This document shows, one piece after another, positions 8,067 to 17,044 of a DNA stretch of 64,000 nucleotides. A program made the translations under genes and the position numbers. The stretch's first letter is position 1. Each line of letters begins with the position of its first letter. The stretch is from Bradyrhizobium xenonodulans (GTDB lineage: Bacteria; Pseudomonadota; Alphaproteobacteria; Rhizobiales; Xanthobacteraceae). The stretch lies in contig NZ_CP089391.1 in NCBI RefSeq assembly GCF_027594865.1, forward strand, positions 124,001 through 188,000. Reading direction: 5' to 3'. The notes beneath the pieces were generated by a model. That model searched no databases. It had not been told where the DNA came from and was given only the letters and a program-made list of their open reading frames with translations.

Positions 8067-9338
8067 ATGACCGAACAGACGCTCGCCGCGCCTCTCGACG
8101 ACCAGCAGGAACGCCAGCGCGGCTTTTCGCGCTACCAGGCGCTCCTCATTGCGCTGCTCGCGTTCACGCAGTTCACGATCATTCTCGACTTCATCATCAT
8201 GTCGCCGCTCGGCGCCATCCTGATGCCCGCGCTCGACATCACGGCCACCCAATTCGGCATCGCGGTGTCGGCCTACGCGTTCAGCGCGGGACTGTCGGGG
8301 ATCCTCGCGGCCGGCTTTGCCGATCGCTTCGATCGCAAGCGCTTGCTGCTGTTCTTCTATGTCGGCTTCGCGCTCGGCACCCTGCTCTGCGCCGCCGCGC
8401 AGAATTACCATGTGCTGCTGCTCGGCAGGATCGTGACCGGCTTGTTCGGCGGCGTGATCGGCTCGGTCGTGCTGGCCATCATCACCGATCTGTTCCCGCT
8501 GCATCTGCGCGGCCGGGTGATGGGCTTCGTCCAGACCGCGTTCGCTGCCAGCCAGGTGCTCGGCATTCCCGCGGGGCTGTTTCTCGCCAATCACTGGAAC
8601 TGGCATGTCTGCTTCATTGCGATCGTCGGCCTGTCGATCGCCGCGATCGCAATCATCATCTTCGCGATGGAGCCGGTCGACGCGCATCTGAAGCTGAAGC
8701 AGGACAGAAACCCGTTCCACCATCTGATCGCGACGGTCTTCGAGCCGCGCTACACGTTGGCCTTCGCGGTCACGACCCTGCTGGCGACCGGCGGCTACAT
8801 GCTGATGCCGTTCTCCAGCGCCTTCACCGTGAACAATCTCGGCATCGACATTCTGCACCTGCCGACGATCTATCTCGTCTCGGGCCTGTTCAGCATCGTC
8901 ACGGGGCCGCTGGTCGGGAGAGCGAGCGATACGTTCGGCAAATACCCGACCTTCGTGTTCGGCAGCGTGGTGTCGGTGATCATGGTGCTGATCTACACCC
9001 ATCTCGGCCACGTCTCGCTGACCACCGCGATCCTGGTCAACGTGCTGATGTTCGTCGGCATCTTCTCGCGCATGATCCCGTCGCAGGCGCTGATGTCGGC
9101 AATCCCCGACCAGAGCCAGCGCGGCTCGTTCAGCGCGATCAGCGCCTCGCTTCAGCAGCTCTCCGGCGGTCTCGGCTCGATGCTCGCCGGCGCGATCATC
9201 GCGCAGGCGCCGGACGGAACGCTGCTCCATTTCGACCGGATCGGCTACGTCGTCGTCGCCTCTGCGATGGTCTCGCTGGTGGCGATGTATTTCGTGCAGA
9301 GGGCGGTGGCGGAGCGGGCGGGGAGAAGGATGGTGTGA
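8067..9338 (+). CDS. MFS transporter, DHA1-like
   Basis: The 423-residue protein has 12 predicted membrane segments. The MFS motif A after TM2 reads GFADRFDRKRLLL, and a second-half counterpart is GRASDTFGKYPTF. TM5 carries a GIPAGLFLA stretch like the antiporter motif C. DHA1 members are mostly proton-coupled drug, sugar or metabolite exporters, and nothing in the sequence fixes the substrate. The gene stands alone, divergent from the UbiA-family gene across about 250 bp. Export of a product of the neighbouring prenyl-sugar genes is conceivable but unsupported. Confidence 0.85.
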   Translation: MTEQTLAAPLDDQQERQRGFSRYQALLIALLAFTQFTIILDFIIMSPLGAILMPALDITATQFGIAVSAYAFSAGLSGILAAGFADRFDRKRLLLFFYVGFALGTLLCAAAQNYHVLLLGRIVTGLFGGVIGSVVLAIITDLFPLHLRGRVMGFVQTAFAASQVLGIPAGLFLANHWNWHVCFIAIVGLSIAAIAIIIFAMEPVDAHLKLKQDRNPFHHLIATVFEPRYTLAFAVTTLLATGGYMLMPFSSAFTVNNLGIDILHLPTIYLVSGLFSIVTGPLVGRASDTFGKYPTFVFGSVVSVIMVLIYTHLGHVSLTTAILVNVLMFVGIFSRMIPSQALMSAIPDQSQRGSFSAISASLQQLSGGLGSMLAGAIIAQAPDGTLLHFDRIGYVVVASAMVSLVAMYFVQRAVAERAGRRMV

Positions 9339-9616
9339 GGGGGTCGCCCGGCAACGGGCCGCGGCGATGCGGTGATCGCCGCCCTTATTGGGGTAGCGCG
9401 CCGCAGAACGACCGAGCCTACTGGGGTCTGCTTTGGCGGAAGGCCGACATCCGCCGCACCACGAGCAAGGTCTGTCGAGAGCCAACAGCAGAAGTCGGCG
9501 GTTTGCCTATTCAATCACTTCGTCGCCACTGGTCAGCATGTTGATTCAGATCAACGGCCATCCCAATGCTTCGACATCAATTGCCGGATGTCACCTCATC
9601 CCCGCAGGAGACGAGC

Positions 9617-9973
9617 ATGCGCGTGTTGGCAATGGCAGCTCTACTGAGCTTGACGCCGGTTTCGGCTTTCGCTGTCTCCGACTGCCGGGTCACCGGTCAT
9701 CCGTCCGCGTTTGGCGTCGACATGACGGCCTACGTCGCGGTCAGGTCGGGTGAAACGTGCAATTTTCCGATGCGGATTCCAGGAGCGATGCATAGCTCGG
9801 GCGTTTCCCGGAAGCCTGCGCACGGGACGCTCAGGCAGCTGAACGTAACGACGTTCAGGTACACCGCTGCATCCGGATACAAGGGCAACGATACGTTTGC
9901 CATCTATGGTGAAGGAAAAGGTCCGTACGGCTCAGGAAGATCAGTCATGACGGTGAATGCGACGATCGATTAG
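9617..9973 (+). CDS. Small secreted protein with Ig/cadherin-like fold
   Basis: The start is the ATG preceded by GCAGGAGA. This 118-residue protein has a signal peptide of about 19 residues (MRVLAMAALLSLTPVSAFA). The mature part contains KPAHGTLRQLNVTTFRYTAASGYKGNDTFAIYG, a pattern typical of tandem Ig-like bacterial cadherin/VCBS-type repeats. Two cysteines (SDCRV and ETCNF) may form a disulfide. A single such domain is usually structural or adhesive, but the function is unknown. A second small secreted protein follows about 95 bp downstream on the same strand. Confidence 0.75.
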   Translation: MRVLAMAALLSLTPVSAFAVSDCRVTGHPSAFGVDMTAYVAVRSGETCNFPMRIPGAMHSSGVSRKPAHGTLRQLNVTTFRYTAASGYKGNDTFAIYGEGKGPYGSGRSVMTVNATID

Positions 9974-10067
9974 GCGCGAACCCGAACTGCCGAGACCATG
10001 GGTAAGCCCCGATGACCGATTTGAGTCGATCGGCGGATTGCGCAAGCCGCGCGAATCGGAGGATGCG

Positions 10068-10298
10068 ATGCGTTCTGTTTCGGTCCTGTGCCTTGTGATC
10101 ACTCTGTGCGCATCCATTAGCGCCGCCGCGGCGTCTCACTCACATCGCCGACATGCCGTTGTTCGCACGAACCAAAGCGTCGTCGCAGGTACTGTTCCGG
10201 GTTTTGCCCACGCACCGCATAGGCCTCGGATCCCGACCGTTCAGCCAGCGCCACTGGATCGAGCGTATGACAATCGTTATCCGAACTGGGGAATGTAA
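10068..10298 (+). CDS. Small secreted protein, unknown function
   Basis: A good ribosome binding site (CGGAGGA) precedes the ATG. The 76-residue product has a clear signal peptide of about 22 residues (MRSVSVLCLVITLCASISAA). The mature peptide is about 54 residues, basic, and rich in His, Arg and Pro, ending DNRYPNWGM. I recognise no family. It may share a transcript with the secreted protein just upstream. Its short length lowers confidence, but the signal peptide and ribosome site argue for a real gene. Confidence 0.6.
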   Translation: MRSVSVLCLVITLCASISAAAASHSHRRHAVVRTNQSVVAGTVPGFAHAPHRPRIPTVQPAPLDRAYDNRYPNWGM

Positions 10299-10617
10299 GT
10301 CCGTTGGTGACAGCCGCAGCGAGTTGCCATCCTTCTCGTGAGCACACCGGCCATATTCCTGGCGACGGTCACTCGCATTCAGAGGAACCTCAAAGCGCTG
10401 CTGATTTTGGAGCGGGCCGGTTATGTCGTGGTCTTGGTCGCTGCAGCCCTGCTCGGGCCTATCTTCACGCACGAAAGGAGGAAAGCGAGACCCGTCCTGG
10501 CGCATCGGCCGAACAACCCTGAACAGCAATGTTACTCCCCATTGTTGCATAGTGGGGGCCAGCGCAACACACTGAAAGGGCATAACTTCTTGGAATTGCT
10601 TCACATCAAGAAGTTGA
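10299..10617. other. Spacer between small secreted gene and tRNA-Leu, no supported gene
   Basis: Readings exist on both strands, but one runs straight into the tRNA antisense and neither has recognisable domains. A plus-strand stretch starting with GTG at 10338 encodes about 45 residues with one hydrophobic segment (AGYVVVLVAAALLGPIF) and could be the remnant of a gene. I see no promoter or terminator that I can defend. Confidence 0.4.
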
Positions 10618-10704
<87 letters not shown>

Positions 10705-10854
10705 ATGCCGTTTGGGGCACGGAGGCGGTTACTACGGTTCGGTGACGCCGTTGTCAATTCATGCTTGAGCGCTGTTTCGGCTTGCCGATTGCGCATCGCA
10801 AACCGGCCCGATACAAGCCTCGTCAGGCGCACTCTCCTTTAGGAATCGACCCCC

Positions 10855-11820
10855 ATGGCATCGAATCTGGAAACTCTCGTCACGGTTTTCGGCGGATCGG
10901 GGTTTTTGGGCCGGAATGTCGTCCGCGCGCTGTGCCGGCGGGATTACCGGGTCCGGGTCGCGGTGCGGCGGCCGGAACTCGCCGGATACCTCCAGCCCTC
11001 CGGCAAGGTCGGGCAGGTCCACGTCGTGCAGGCCAATCTGCGCTACCCGGCCTCGGTCGAGGCGGCGCTGCGTGATTCGGATGTCGTGATCAACCTGGTC
11101 GGCATCCTCGCCGAGGGCGGCGCGCAGAGCTTTGACGCCGTCCAGGCCAAGGGCGCCGAGACGGTCGCCAGGGCGGCCGCGGCGGCAGGAGCCCGGCTGG
11201 TGCATGTCTCCGCGATCGGCGCCGATGCCGAATCGCCCTCGCGCTACGCCAAGGCCAAGGCGGCAGGCGAAGCCGCGGTACTGGCCGCGGTGCCCTCAGC
11301 CACGATCTTCCGCCCGTCCGTGATGTTCGGCCCCGAGGACCAGTTCACCAACCGTTTTGCCGCGCTGGCGCGGATGTCGCCGGTGCTGCCGCTGATCGGC
11401 GGCGAGACGAAGATGCAGCCGGTCTATGTCGGCGACGTCGCCACCGCGATCGCCGATGCGGTCGACGGCAAGGCCAAAGCCGGCGCCACCTATGAGCTCG
11501 GCGGGCCGGAAGTTCTGACCATGCGCGAGATCATCGAGGCCATCCTCGCCATCGCCGATCGCAAGCCGATGCTGGTGCCGCTGCCGTTCGGGCTCGCCCG
11601 CTTCAAGGCCAACTTCCTGCAATTCGCACCGGGCGCGTTCAAGCTCACGCCGGACCAGGTCACGCTGCTCGAGCGCGACAATGTCGTGTCGGATGCGGCG
11701 AAGGCCGCCGGCCTGACGCTGGAAGGCCTCGGCATTACGGCCGATTCGCTGGAAGCGATCGCCCCGCAATATCTCTGGCGTTTCCGCCCGCAGGGCCAGT
11801 TCCAGCGCAAGAACGCTTGA
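10855..11820 (+). CDS. NDUFA9-like atypical short-chain dehydrogenase (complex I-associated family)
   Basis: The 321-residue protein begins with a Rossmann motif GGSGFLGRNVV (about 13-23). It continues with the NmrA/NDUFA9-type pattern NLVGIL, HVSAIGAD and FRPSVMFGPEDQFTNRF. A YxxxK pattern is present in YAKAK. This group is often annotated as complex I NDUFA9 subunit family or NAD(P)-dependent epimerase. In mitochondria NDUFA9 is an NADPH-binding accessory subunit of complex I. Bacterial members are less defined. It ends next to a palindromic repeat and converges on the DprE2-like gene. Whether it acts with complex I or on a sugar/lipid substrate is not visible. Confidence 0.85.
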   Translation: MASNLETLVTVFGGSGFLGRNVVRALCRRDYRVRVAVRRPELAGYLQPSGKVGQVHVVQANLRYPASVEAALRDSDVVINLVGILAEGGAQSFDAVQAKGAETVARAAAAAGARLVHVSAIGADAESPSRYAKAKAAGEAAVLAAVPSATIFRPSVMFGPEDQFTNRFAALARMSPVLPLIGGETKMQPVYVGDVATAIADAVDGKAKAGATYELGGPEVLTMREIIEAILAIADRKPMLVPLPFGLARFKANFLQFAPGAFKLTPDQVTLLERDNVVSDAAKAAGLTLEGLGITADSLEAIAPQYLWRFRPQGQFQRKNA

Positions 11821-11830
11821 GGCTTGTTCA

Positions 11831-11957
11831 CCTCTCCCGCTTGCGGGAGAGGTCGCCGCGAAGCGGCGGGTGAGGGCTTTCTCCTCATCGGGAGTCTCTC
11901 TGTGGAGAGACCCTCTCCCCTGCCCTCTTCCGCAAGCGGGCGAGGGAGCACACCGTC
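11831..11957. repeat. Palindromic intergenic repeat, family A copy 1
   Basis: It opens with a perfect palindrome (CCTCTCCCGC, TT centre, GCGGGAGAGG). A second stem CGCCGC/GCGGCG follows, and the far end has CTCTTCCGCAAGCGGGCGAGGGAGCA. A copy with the same layout and ends lies at 20112-20238. It sits between two convergent genes. Confidence 0.85.
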
Positions 11958-11982
11958 AGCGCGGCAACAGCCATTTCCTTCG

Positions 11983-12723
11983 TCAAAACTTCAGCTTCTT
12001 GAACACCGCTTCCGGCAGCGTCTTGATGATGAGCATCACGAGACGCCATTTGCCGCTGACATAGACGACATCCGTCTTCTTCTCGACGGCGCTCAGGATC
12101 GCATCGCCGACGACAGGCGCTTCGACGGTGAGCGGACCGATCAGCTTCATGCCTTCCGTCATCTTGGTGCGGACGAAACCAGGTTTTACGGTGACGACGT
12201 GAACGCCGCCGCGACTGGCGCGGGCGCGCAGGCCCGACAGGAAGGCGGAGAAGCCGGCTTTGGCCGAGCCGTAGACATAGTTCGAGGCGCGGCCGCGATC
12301 GCCCGCAACCGACGACACACCGACGATCGTGCCGTTGCCGCGCACCAGAAATTTTTCGGCGAACAGGCCGAGGATCAGTGACGGGCCTTCGTAGTTGGAA
12401 CGCATGATCGTCGTGGCGTGCGCGAAATCGCTCTCGGCATTTTGCTGCACACCGAGCAGGCCGACGATCGAGACGACGACGTCAGGCAATGCCGAAAGAC
12501 CGCCGACAAAGCTCTCGAACGAAGCGGTGTCGAGCGCATCGAATTTGTGGAGGCCGACCTCGATATTGTAGCGCGCGCGCAGATCGGCGGCGTCAGGCTC
12601 CAGCGCGGCGATGTCGCGGCCTGCGAGGCCGACATCGTACCCCGCCTTGGCGAAGGCGCGCGCGGCGGCGCGGCCGATATCAGAGGAGCCACCGAGCACC
12701 AAAACGGTTTTGCGTGACGTCAC
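11983..12723 (-). CDS. dprE2: DprE2-like short-chain reductase (decaprenylphosphoryl-2-keto-pentose reductase family)
   Basis: The 246-residue classical SDR has cofactor motif GGSSDIG (11-17), catalytic Ser137/Ser138 (VSSVAG) and YGSAK (Tyr151, Lys155). In mycobacteria DprE2 reduces the 2-keto intermediate made by DprE1, completing epimerisation of decaprenylphosphoryl-ribose to -arabinose. Three bases separate it from the DprE1-like stop, and it starts with GTG, so the pair is surely cotranscribed. SDR sequence alone would not fix the substrate, and the neighbour does. A lipid-interacting C-terminus is suggested by LVMLIIKTLPEAVFKKLKF. Confidence 0.8.
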   Translation of the reverse strand: MTSRKTVLVLGGSSDIGRAAARAFAKAGYDVGLAGRDIAALEPDAADLRARYNIEVGLHKFDALDTASFESFVGGLSALPDVVVSIVGLLGVQQNAESDFAHATTIMRSNYEGPSLILGLFAEKFLVRGNGTIVGVSSVAGDRGRASNYVYGSAKAGFSAFLSGLRARASRGGVHVVTVKPGFVRTKMTEGMKLIGPLTVEAPVVGDAILSAVEKKTDVVYVSGKWRLVMLIIKTLPEAVFKKLKF

Positions 12724-12726
12724 GGC

Positions 12727-14058
12727 CTAGACCTCATCGAACAGGCGTTGTGAAAGCTTCGAGCGGATGTTGCAGGCAGGATCGAGCGATTTGCGGATCG
12801 CGTTGAAGCGCGACAGAGCGGGATAGCCGGCCTCGAACGTCGCGCGCGACTGGCGCGCATCCTTGGCGAGATAAAGCCGGCCGCCGGCGGCGACGACGAG
12901 ACGATCGATCTCGTCGAGGAAATTCAGGATGTCGCCCTTCAGCGGGAAATCCAGCGCCAGCGTGTAACCGGGCAGCGGGAACGACAAAATGCCGTCACCC
13001 TGGCCGAGCTTCTTGAGCACCGCGAGGAAGGAGGCATCGCCGCGCCTGGAGACGCGGTCGAGGATCTCGCCGAGCACGGCGCGCGCGCCCTGCTCCGGAA
13101 TCACGCATTGATGCTGGAGGAAGCCGCGTCGTCCATAGATGCGATTCCAGTCCGCGATGCTGTCGAGCGGAAAGAAATAGGGATAGAGCGAGACCACGTG
13201 GCTGCCGCCGGCGCGCCGCGCGCCCATGCGGTAATAGAGCTCGTTGAAGGCGCGGATGCTGTATCGGTTCAGCGTCATCGACGGCAGGTCGATGGGCACG
13301 CTGAGGCCGGGATTTTTGCCGGCGGGAAATGCAACGGCATCGCGCGCAAGCTCGTCCTTGCCGGCGTGCTCACCGAGATAGATCAGCGAGCGGCCGAGAT
13401 CACGGCCGCGCGCGGCGCAATCGATCCACGCCACCGAATAGGTCACGGCATCGCCCGCATCGAGCGCGCGCATGGCAGCGTCGAGATCGGATGCGGAGAT
13501 CACGCGCTCGCGGATCCACCCCGTTTCGACCGGCCGCAACCGCATCGTCGCTTCCAGGATCACGCCGGTGAGACCCATGCCGCCGACGGTCGCGAAGAAG
13601 GCATCGGAATTTTGTTCGCGCGAGACCTCGAGGATCTCGCCCTGCCCGGTGCGCAGCAGGATGCTGTCGACATAGCGGCCGAAGCCGCCCTCGCAATGAT
13701 GGTTCTTGCCGTGAACGTCCGCGGCGATGGCGCCGCCGACCGAAACGAAGCGCGTGCCGGGCACGACGAAAGGCAGGAAACCGCGCGGGCCAAACGTGTC
13801 GATCAGGTCCGACAGCAGCACGCCGGCTTCGAGACGGACGCGTCCGGTCGCGGGGTCGAATGACCTGACCCGGTCGAACCCGGTCATCCCAATGGTCCTG
13901 ACGGCGCCGATCGCGGCATCGCCATAGGCGCGGCCGTTGCCCCGCGCCACCGAGCCGGCCATCCCGGCGACAGCTTCGCCGACGGCCTCGAACGACCGTG
14001 GCCGCAGCACATCGCTATCGACGACCGGGAAACGCCCCCAGCCGCTGACGAGGGTCAT
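12727..14058 (-). CDS. dprE1: DprE1-like FAD oxidase (decaprenylphosphoryl-ribose 2'-oxidase family)
   Basis: The 443-residue protein belongs to the vanillyl-alcohol-oxidase fold. The FAD-binding half includes VPGTRFVSVGGAIAADVHGKNHH, with HGKNHH at 116-121, the hallmark also seen in mycobacterial DprE1. The C-terminal half carries FPLPGYTLALDFP and LYLAKD (Lys399, matching the catalytic Lys418 of M. tuberculosis by my alignment from memory). The cysteine attacked by benzothiazinones (Cys387 there) appears to be Ala368 here. It would oxidise the 2'-OH of a prenylphosphoryl pentose. It is immediately followed by the DprE2-like gene and preceded by uppP on the same strand. Confidence 0.85.
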   Translation of the reverse strand: MTLVSGWGRFPVVDSDVLRPRSFEAVGEAVAGMAGSVARGNGRAYGDAAIGAVRTIGMTGFDRVRSFDPATGRVRLEAGVLLSDLIDTFGPRGFLPFVVPGTRFVSVGGAIAADVHGKNHHCEGGFGRYVDSILLRTGQGEILEVSREQNSDAFFATVGGMGLTGVILEATMRLRPVETGWIRERVISASDLDAAMRALDAGDAVTYSVAWIDCAARGRDLGRSLIYLGEHAGKDELARDAVAFPAGKNPGLSVPIDLPSMTLNRYSIRAFNELYYRMGARRAGGSHVVSLYPYFFPLDSIADWNRIYGRRGFLQHQCVIPEQGARAVLGEILDRVSRRGDASFLAVLKKLGQGDGILSFPLPGYTLALDFPLKGDILNFLDEIDRLVVAAGGRLYLAKDARQSRATFEAGYPALSRFNAIRKSLDPACNIRSKLSQRLFDEV

Positions 14059-14158
14059 GGTTCAGCTCCTGTGCGGGGCGCCGCCGCCCTGCTCTGGAAA
14101 CTGCCTACCGATCAAAAGCTTATATTACGTTGAAGCGTATCAGCGAGTTTTTGAGAGG

Positions 14159-14965
14159 TTAACGCCCCAGCGCCAGCGCGATCAGGCCGAGCGTGCCGAC
14201 GATGACGCGCCACCAGGCGAACACCGCAAACCCATGGCGGGTGACGTACCCCAGGAACGTCTTCACCACGATGATCGCGGTGATGAACGACACCACGAAG
14301 CCGATCGCGACGATGCCCATGTGGTCCATCGTCATCTCGGAGCGGTTCTTGTAGAAGTCGTAGGCGAACGCGCCGATCATGGTGGGGATGGCGAGGAAGA
14401 ACGAGAACTCCGCCGCCGCGCGCTTGTCGGCGCCCAGGAACATCGCAGCGACGATGCTGGCGCCGGAGCGCGACACGCCCGGGATCATGGCGACGCACTG
14501 CGCAATGCCGATATAGAGATACATCAGCAGCGGAAATTTGGTGGCGTCATGCTCGCGCGCCTTGAGGTCGAGCCGATCGACCCACAACAGAATGGCGCCG
14601 CCGACGATCAGCGAGAAGCACACCACCCACGGATTGAACAGCATGCTCTTGATGTATTTGCCGGCGACGAGGCCGACGATCACGGCAGGCAGGAACGCCA
14701 CCAGCACGCCGATCACGAAGCGGCGCGCATAGGCGTCGCCCGTGAACATGCCGATCGCCACGTCCCACAATTTCTTGAAATACAACACGACGATCGCGAG
14801 GATCGCGCCGAGCTGGATCAGAACCGTAAACGAATCCCAGAACGCGCCTTCGCCGAGATGGAAGAAGCGCTCCGCGAGCAGAAGGTGGCCGGTCGAGGAC
14901 ACGGGAAGGAACTCGGTCACACCCTCGATGATACCGAGGATCACTGCCCGTATTGCATCTGACAT
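14159..14965 (-). CDS. uppP: Undecaprenyl-diphosphate phosphatase (BacA family)
   Basis: The 268-residue polytopic protein shows both catalytic signatures, EGVTEFLPVSSTGH (about 14-27) and IPGVSRSGAS (about 172-181). UppP recycles C55-PP to the C55-P carrier used for peptidoglycan, O-antigen and other envelope glycans. Confusion with the unrelated peptide transporter also called BacA in rhizobia should be avoided. It lies 100 bp upstream of the DprE1-like gene on the same strand. A supply of polyprenyl phosphate fits the inferred prenyl-sugar pathway. Confidence 0.96.
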   Translation of the reverse strand: MSDAIRAVILGIIEGVTEFLPVSSTGHLLLAERFFHLGEGAFWDSFTVLIQLGAILAIVVLYFKKLWDVAIGMFTGDAYARRFVIGVLVAFLPAVIVGLVAGKYIKSMLFNPWVVCFSLIVGGAILLWVDRLDLKAREHDATKFPLLMYLYIGIAQCVAMIPGVSRSGASIVAAMFLGADKRAAAEFSFFLAIPTMIGAFAYDFYKNRSEMTMDHMGIVAIGFVVSFITAIIVVKTFLGYVTRHGFAVFAWWRVIVGTLGLIALALGR

Positions 14966-15134
14966 ATTTACGGTCCATTTCGGCTGGAAAAGCGGGGCTC
15001 TTCTCGCCTATTCCCCCTAATGCCGCAATCGCAAAATGCGCCCTCACGCCCTTGCCTCGCGGTTTTGAAGGACTAGTGTGGCGCCGCACAAACATTGATG
15101 GATTCTTAAGCACCATCAAATAGTCAAAGGCTTC

Positions 15135-15827
15135 ATGTTTACGCTGTTTCATCATCCGTTCTGCCCGCATTCGCGCTTCATCCGTCTGATCGCGGGCGAA
15201 TACGGGCTCGATCTGAAGCTGGTCGAGGAGCGCAGCTGGGAGCGGCGCGAGGCGTTTCTGCTGCTCAATGCGGCCGGCACCACGCCTGTCATGGTGGACG
15301 ACGAACAGCCGCCGATCCCGGGCGCGGCCATCATCGCCGAATATGTCGACGAGGCCTATGGCGCCGAAATGGGACCCAAGCGCCTGATGCCGGAGACGGT
15401 CGCCGAGCGCGTCGAGGTGCGCCGGCTGATGGCCTGGTTCAACGAAAAGTTCTTCGAGGAGGTCTCGCACCCTCTCGTTACCGAGCGCATCTACAAGCGT
15501 TTCATGAGCGAGGAGAGCGGCGGCGGCGCGCCCTCGGCCGACGTGATGCGCGCGGCCAAGGCCAACGTGCGCTATCATCTGGCCTATATCGGCTGGCTGG
15601 CGCAGACACGTAACTTCCTCGCCGGCGACCGGCTCACTTACGCGGATCTCGCCGCCGCGGCGCATCTCTCGGCGATCGACTATCTGGGCGACGTGCCATG
15701 GAGCGAGGACGACGCGGCAAAGGCGTGGTACGCACGGGTGAAATCCCGCCCGTCGTTCCGCCCGCTGCTGAGCGAATGGCTGGCGGGCGTGCCGGCGTCG
15801 CGGACCTACGTGGACCTGGATTTCTGA
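15135..15827 (+). CDS. Glutathione S-transferase family protein
   Basis: The 230-residue protein has the thioredoxin-like N-domain (about 1-77) with a CPHS active-site-like motif (Cys10 in HPFCPHSR) and the cis-proline region TTPVMVDDE. An all-helical C-domain follows, with [18 protein letters not shown], the capping box and hydrophobic staple. Such proteins conjugate or reduce using glutathione, and gshB lies 38 kb away. Its TGA overlaps the most likely start of queG, suggesting translational coupling. Substrate is unknown. Confidence 0.88.
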   Translation: MFTLFHHPFCPHSRFIRLIAGEYGLDLKLVEERSWERREAFLLLNAAGTTPVMVDDEQPPIPGAAIIAEYVDEAYGAEMGPKRLMPETVAERVEVRRLMAWFNEKFFEEVSHPLVTERIYKRFMSEESGGGAPSADVMRAAKANVRYHLAYIGWLAQTRNFLAGDRLTYADLAAAAHLSAIDYLGDVPWSEDDAAKAWYARVKSRPSFRPLLSEWLAGVPASRTYVDLDF

Positions 15828-16951
15828 ACTCCGATCCGACTGAACTGAAGACGGCGCTCGCGCGCGAAGCGCGTGCGCTCGGCTTCGACTGCATCGGCAT
15901 CACCGAACCCGGCACAATTGAAAACGCCGGAAAGCATTTCCTCGAATTCATCGCCTCGGGCGGCCATGGCGACATGGACTGGCTTGCGGCGCAGCCCGAG
16001 CGCCGCGTCGATCCGCGCGGGCTGTGGGCCGACGTGCGCTCGGTGATCATGCTCGGCGTCAATTATGGCCCCGACCAGGATCCGCTCGCGATCCTCAAGC
16101 AGCACTCGCACGCGGCGATCTCGGTCTATGCGCAGGGTGACGACTATCACGATCTGATCAAGAAACGGCTGAAGGCACTGGCGCGCTGGCTGGTCGCGAC
16201 CGCGTCGTCCGAGGTCAAAGTGTTCGTCGACACCGCGGCCGTGATGGAGAAGCCCTTAGCGCAAACCGCGGGTCTCGGCTGGCAGGGCAAGCACACCAAT
16301 CTGGTCTCGCGTGAATTCGGCTCATGGCTGTTTCTCGGCGCGATCTACACCACGCTCGAGCTGCCGCGCGACGACGCCGAGATCGATCATTGCGGCTCGT
16401 GCCGGGCCTGCCTCGACATCTGCCCGACGTCGGCATTCCCCGCACCCTACAAGCTCGATGCGCGGCGCTGCATCTCGTATCTGACCATCGAGAACAAAGG
16501 CCCGATCCCGCACGAATTTCGCAAGAGCATCGGCAACCGCATCTATGGCTGCGACGATTGCCTCGCGGCGTGTCCCTGGAACAAGTTCGCGCAGGAGGGC
16601 CGCGAGGCCAAGCTTGCCGCGCGTGATGAATTGCGCGCGCCGACGCTTGCCGAACTTGCGCGGCTCGACGACGCCGCGTTCCGTGCGCTGTTCACGAAGT
16701 CGCCGGTGAAGCGCATCGGCCGCGACCGCTTTTTGCGCAATGTGCTGATTGCGATTGGTAACTCGGGCGATGCCGCACTGGCGGAAGAGGCGCGGCGATT
16801 GCTCAACGATACGAGCGCGCTGGTACGTGGCGCTGCGGTGTGGGCGCTGGGGCAGTTGGCGGAGCGAGAAGAGTTTGCGACGACGCGATCTGCCGCGATG
16901 GACGACGAACGCGACGAAAGCGTGCGCGAGGAGTGGCGAACCGCTTCCTGA
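15824..16951 (+). CDS. queG: Epoxyqueuosine reductase
   Basis: QueG reduces epoxyqueuosine to queuosine in tRNA using cobalamin and two [4Fe-4S] clusters. Visible are the active-site stretch [23 protein letters not shown], the cluster motif [19 protein letters not shown] and the second set [16 protein letters not shown]-like C-terminus contains [17 protein letters not shown]. The start is the question: homology begins at about [16 protein letters not shown], where the codon is CTG overlapping the GST stop as CTGA. The nearest ATG is 48 bp upstream inside the GST gene and adds a Gly/Arg-rich stretch that is not QueG-like. I chose CTG, giving 375 residues. Confidence 0.9.
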   Translation: MNSDPTELKTALAREARALGFDCIGITEPGTIENAGKHFLEFIASGGHGDMDWLAAQPERRVDPRGLWADVRSVIMLGVNYGPDQDPLAILKQHSHAAISVYAQGDDYHDLIKKRLKALARWLVATASSEVKVFVDTAAVMEKPLAQTAGLGWQGKHTNLVSREFGSWLFLGAIYTTLELPRDDAEIDHCGSCRACLDICPTSAFPAPYKLDARRCISYLTIENKGPIPHEFRKSIGNRIYGCDDCLAACPWNKFAQEGREAKLAARDELRAPTLAELARLDDAAFRALFTKSPVKRIGRDRFLRNVLIAIGNSGDAALAEEARRLLNDTSALVRGAAVWALGQLAEREEFATTRSAAMDDERDESVREEWRTAS

Positions 16952-16962
16952 CCCTCCGCCGT

Positions 16963-16991
16963 CATTCCCCGCCTTCGCGGGTGATGACAGC
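16963..16991. repeat. Short hairpin GTCATTCCCCGCCTTCGCGGG
   Basis: A CCCGC/GCGGG stem-loop with flanking GTCAT and ATGAC lies between queG and the thioesterase-like gene. It resembles the right end of the larger repeat at 18348-18450 and is probably a fragment of that family. Confidence 0.5.
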
Positions 16992-17044
16992 GGTTTTTGC
17001 GGCGACCCTTGATTTCCCCACCCATTCCCGCAATCTCGCGCGCT

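Noticed and set aside
8058..9485. 475-codon minus-strand reading opposite the MFS gene
   Set aside because: Extremely charged, repetitive composition typical of a shadow frame; the 12-TM protein on the plus strand is clearly real.
15698..15823. 42-residue extension of QueG from the first ATG
   Set aside because: It lies wholly inside the GST gene in another frame and has no QueG similarity.
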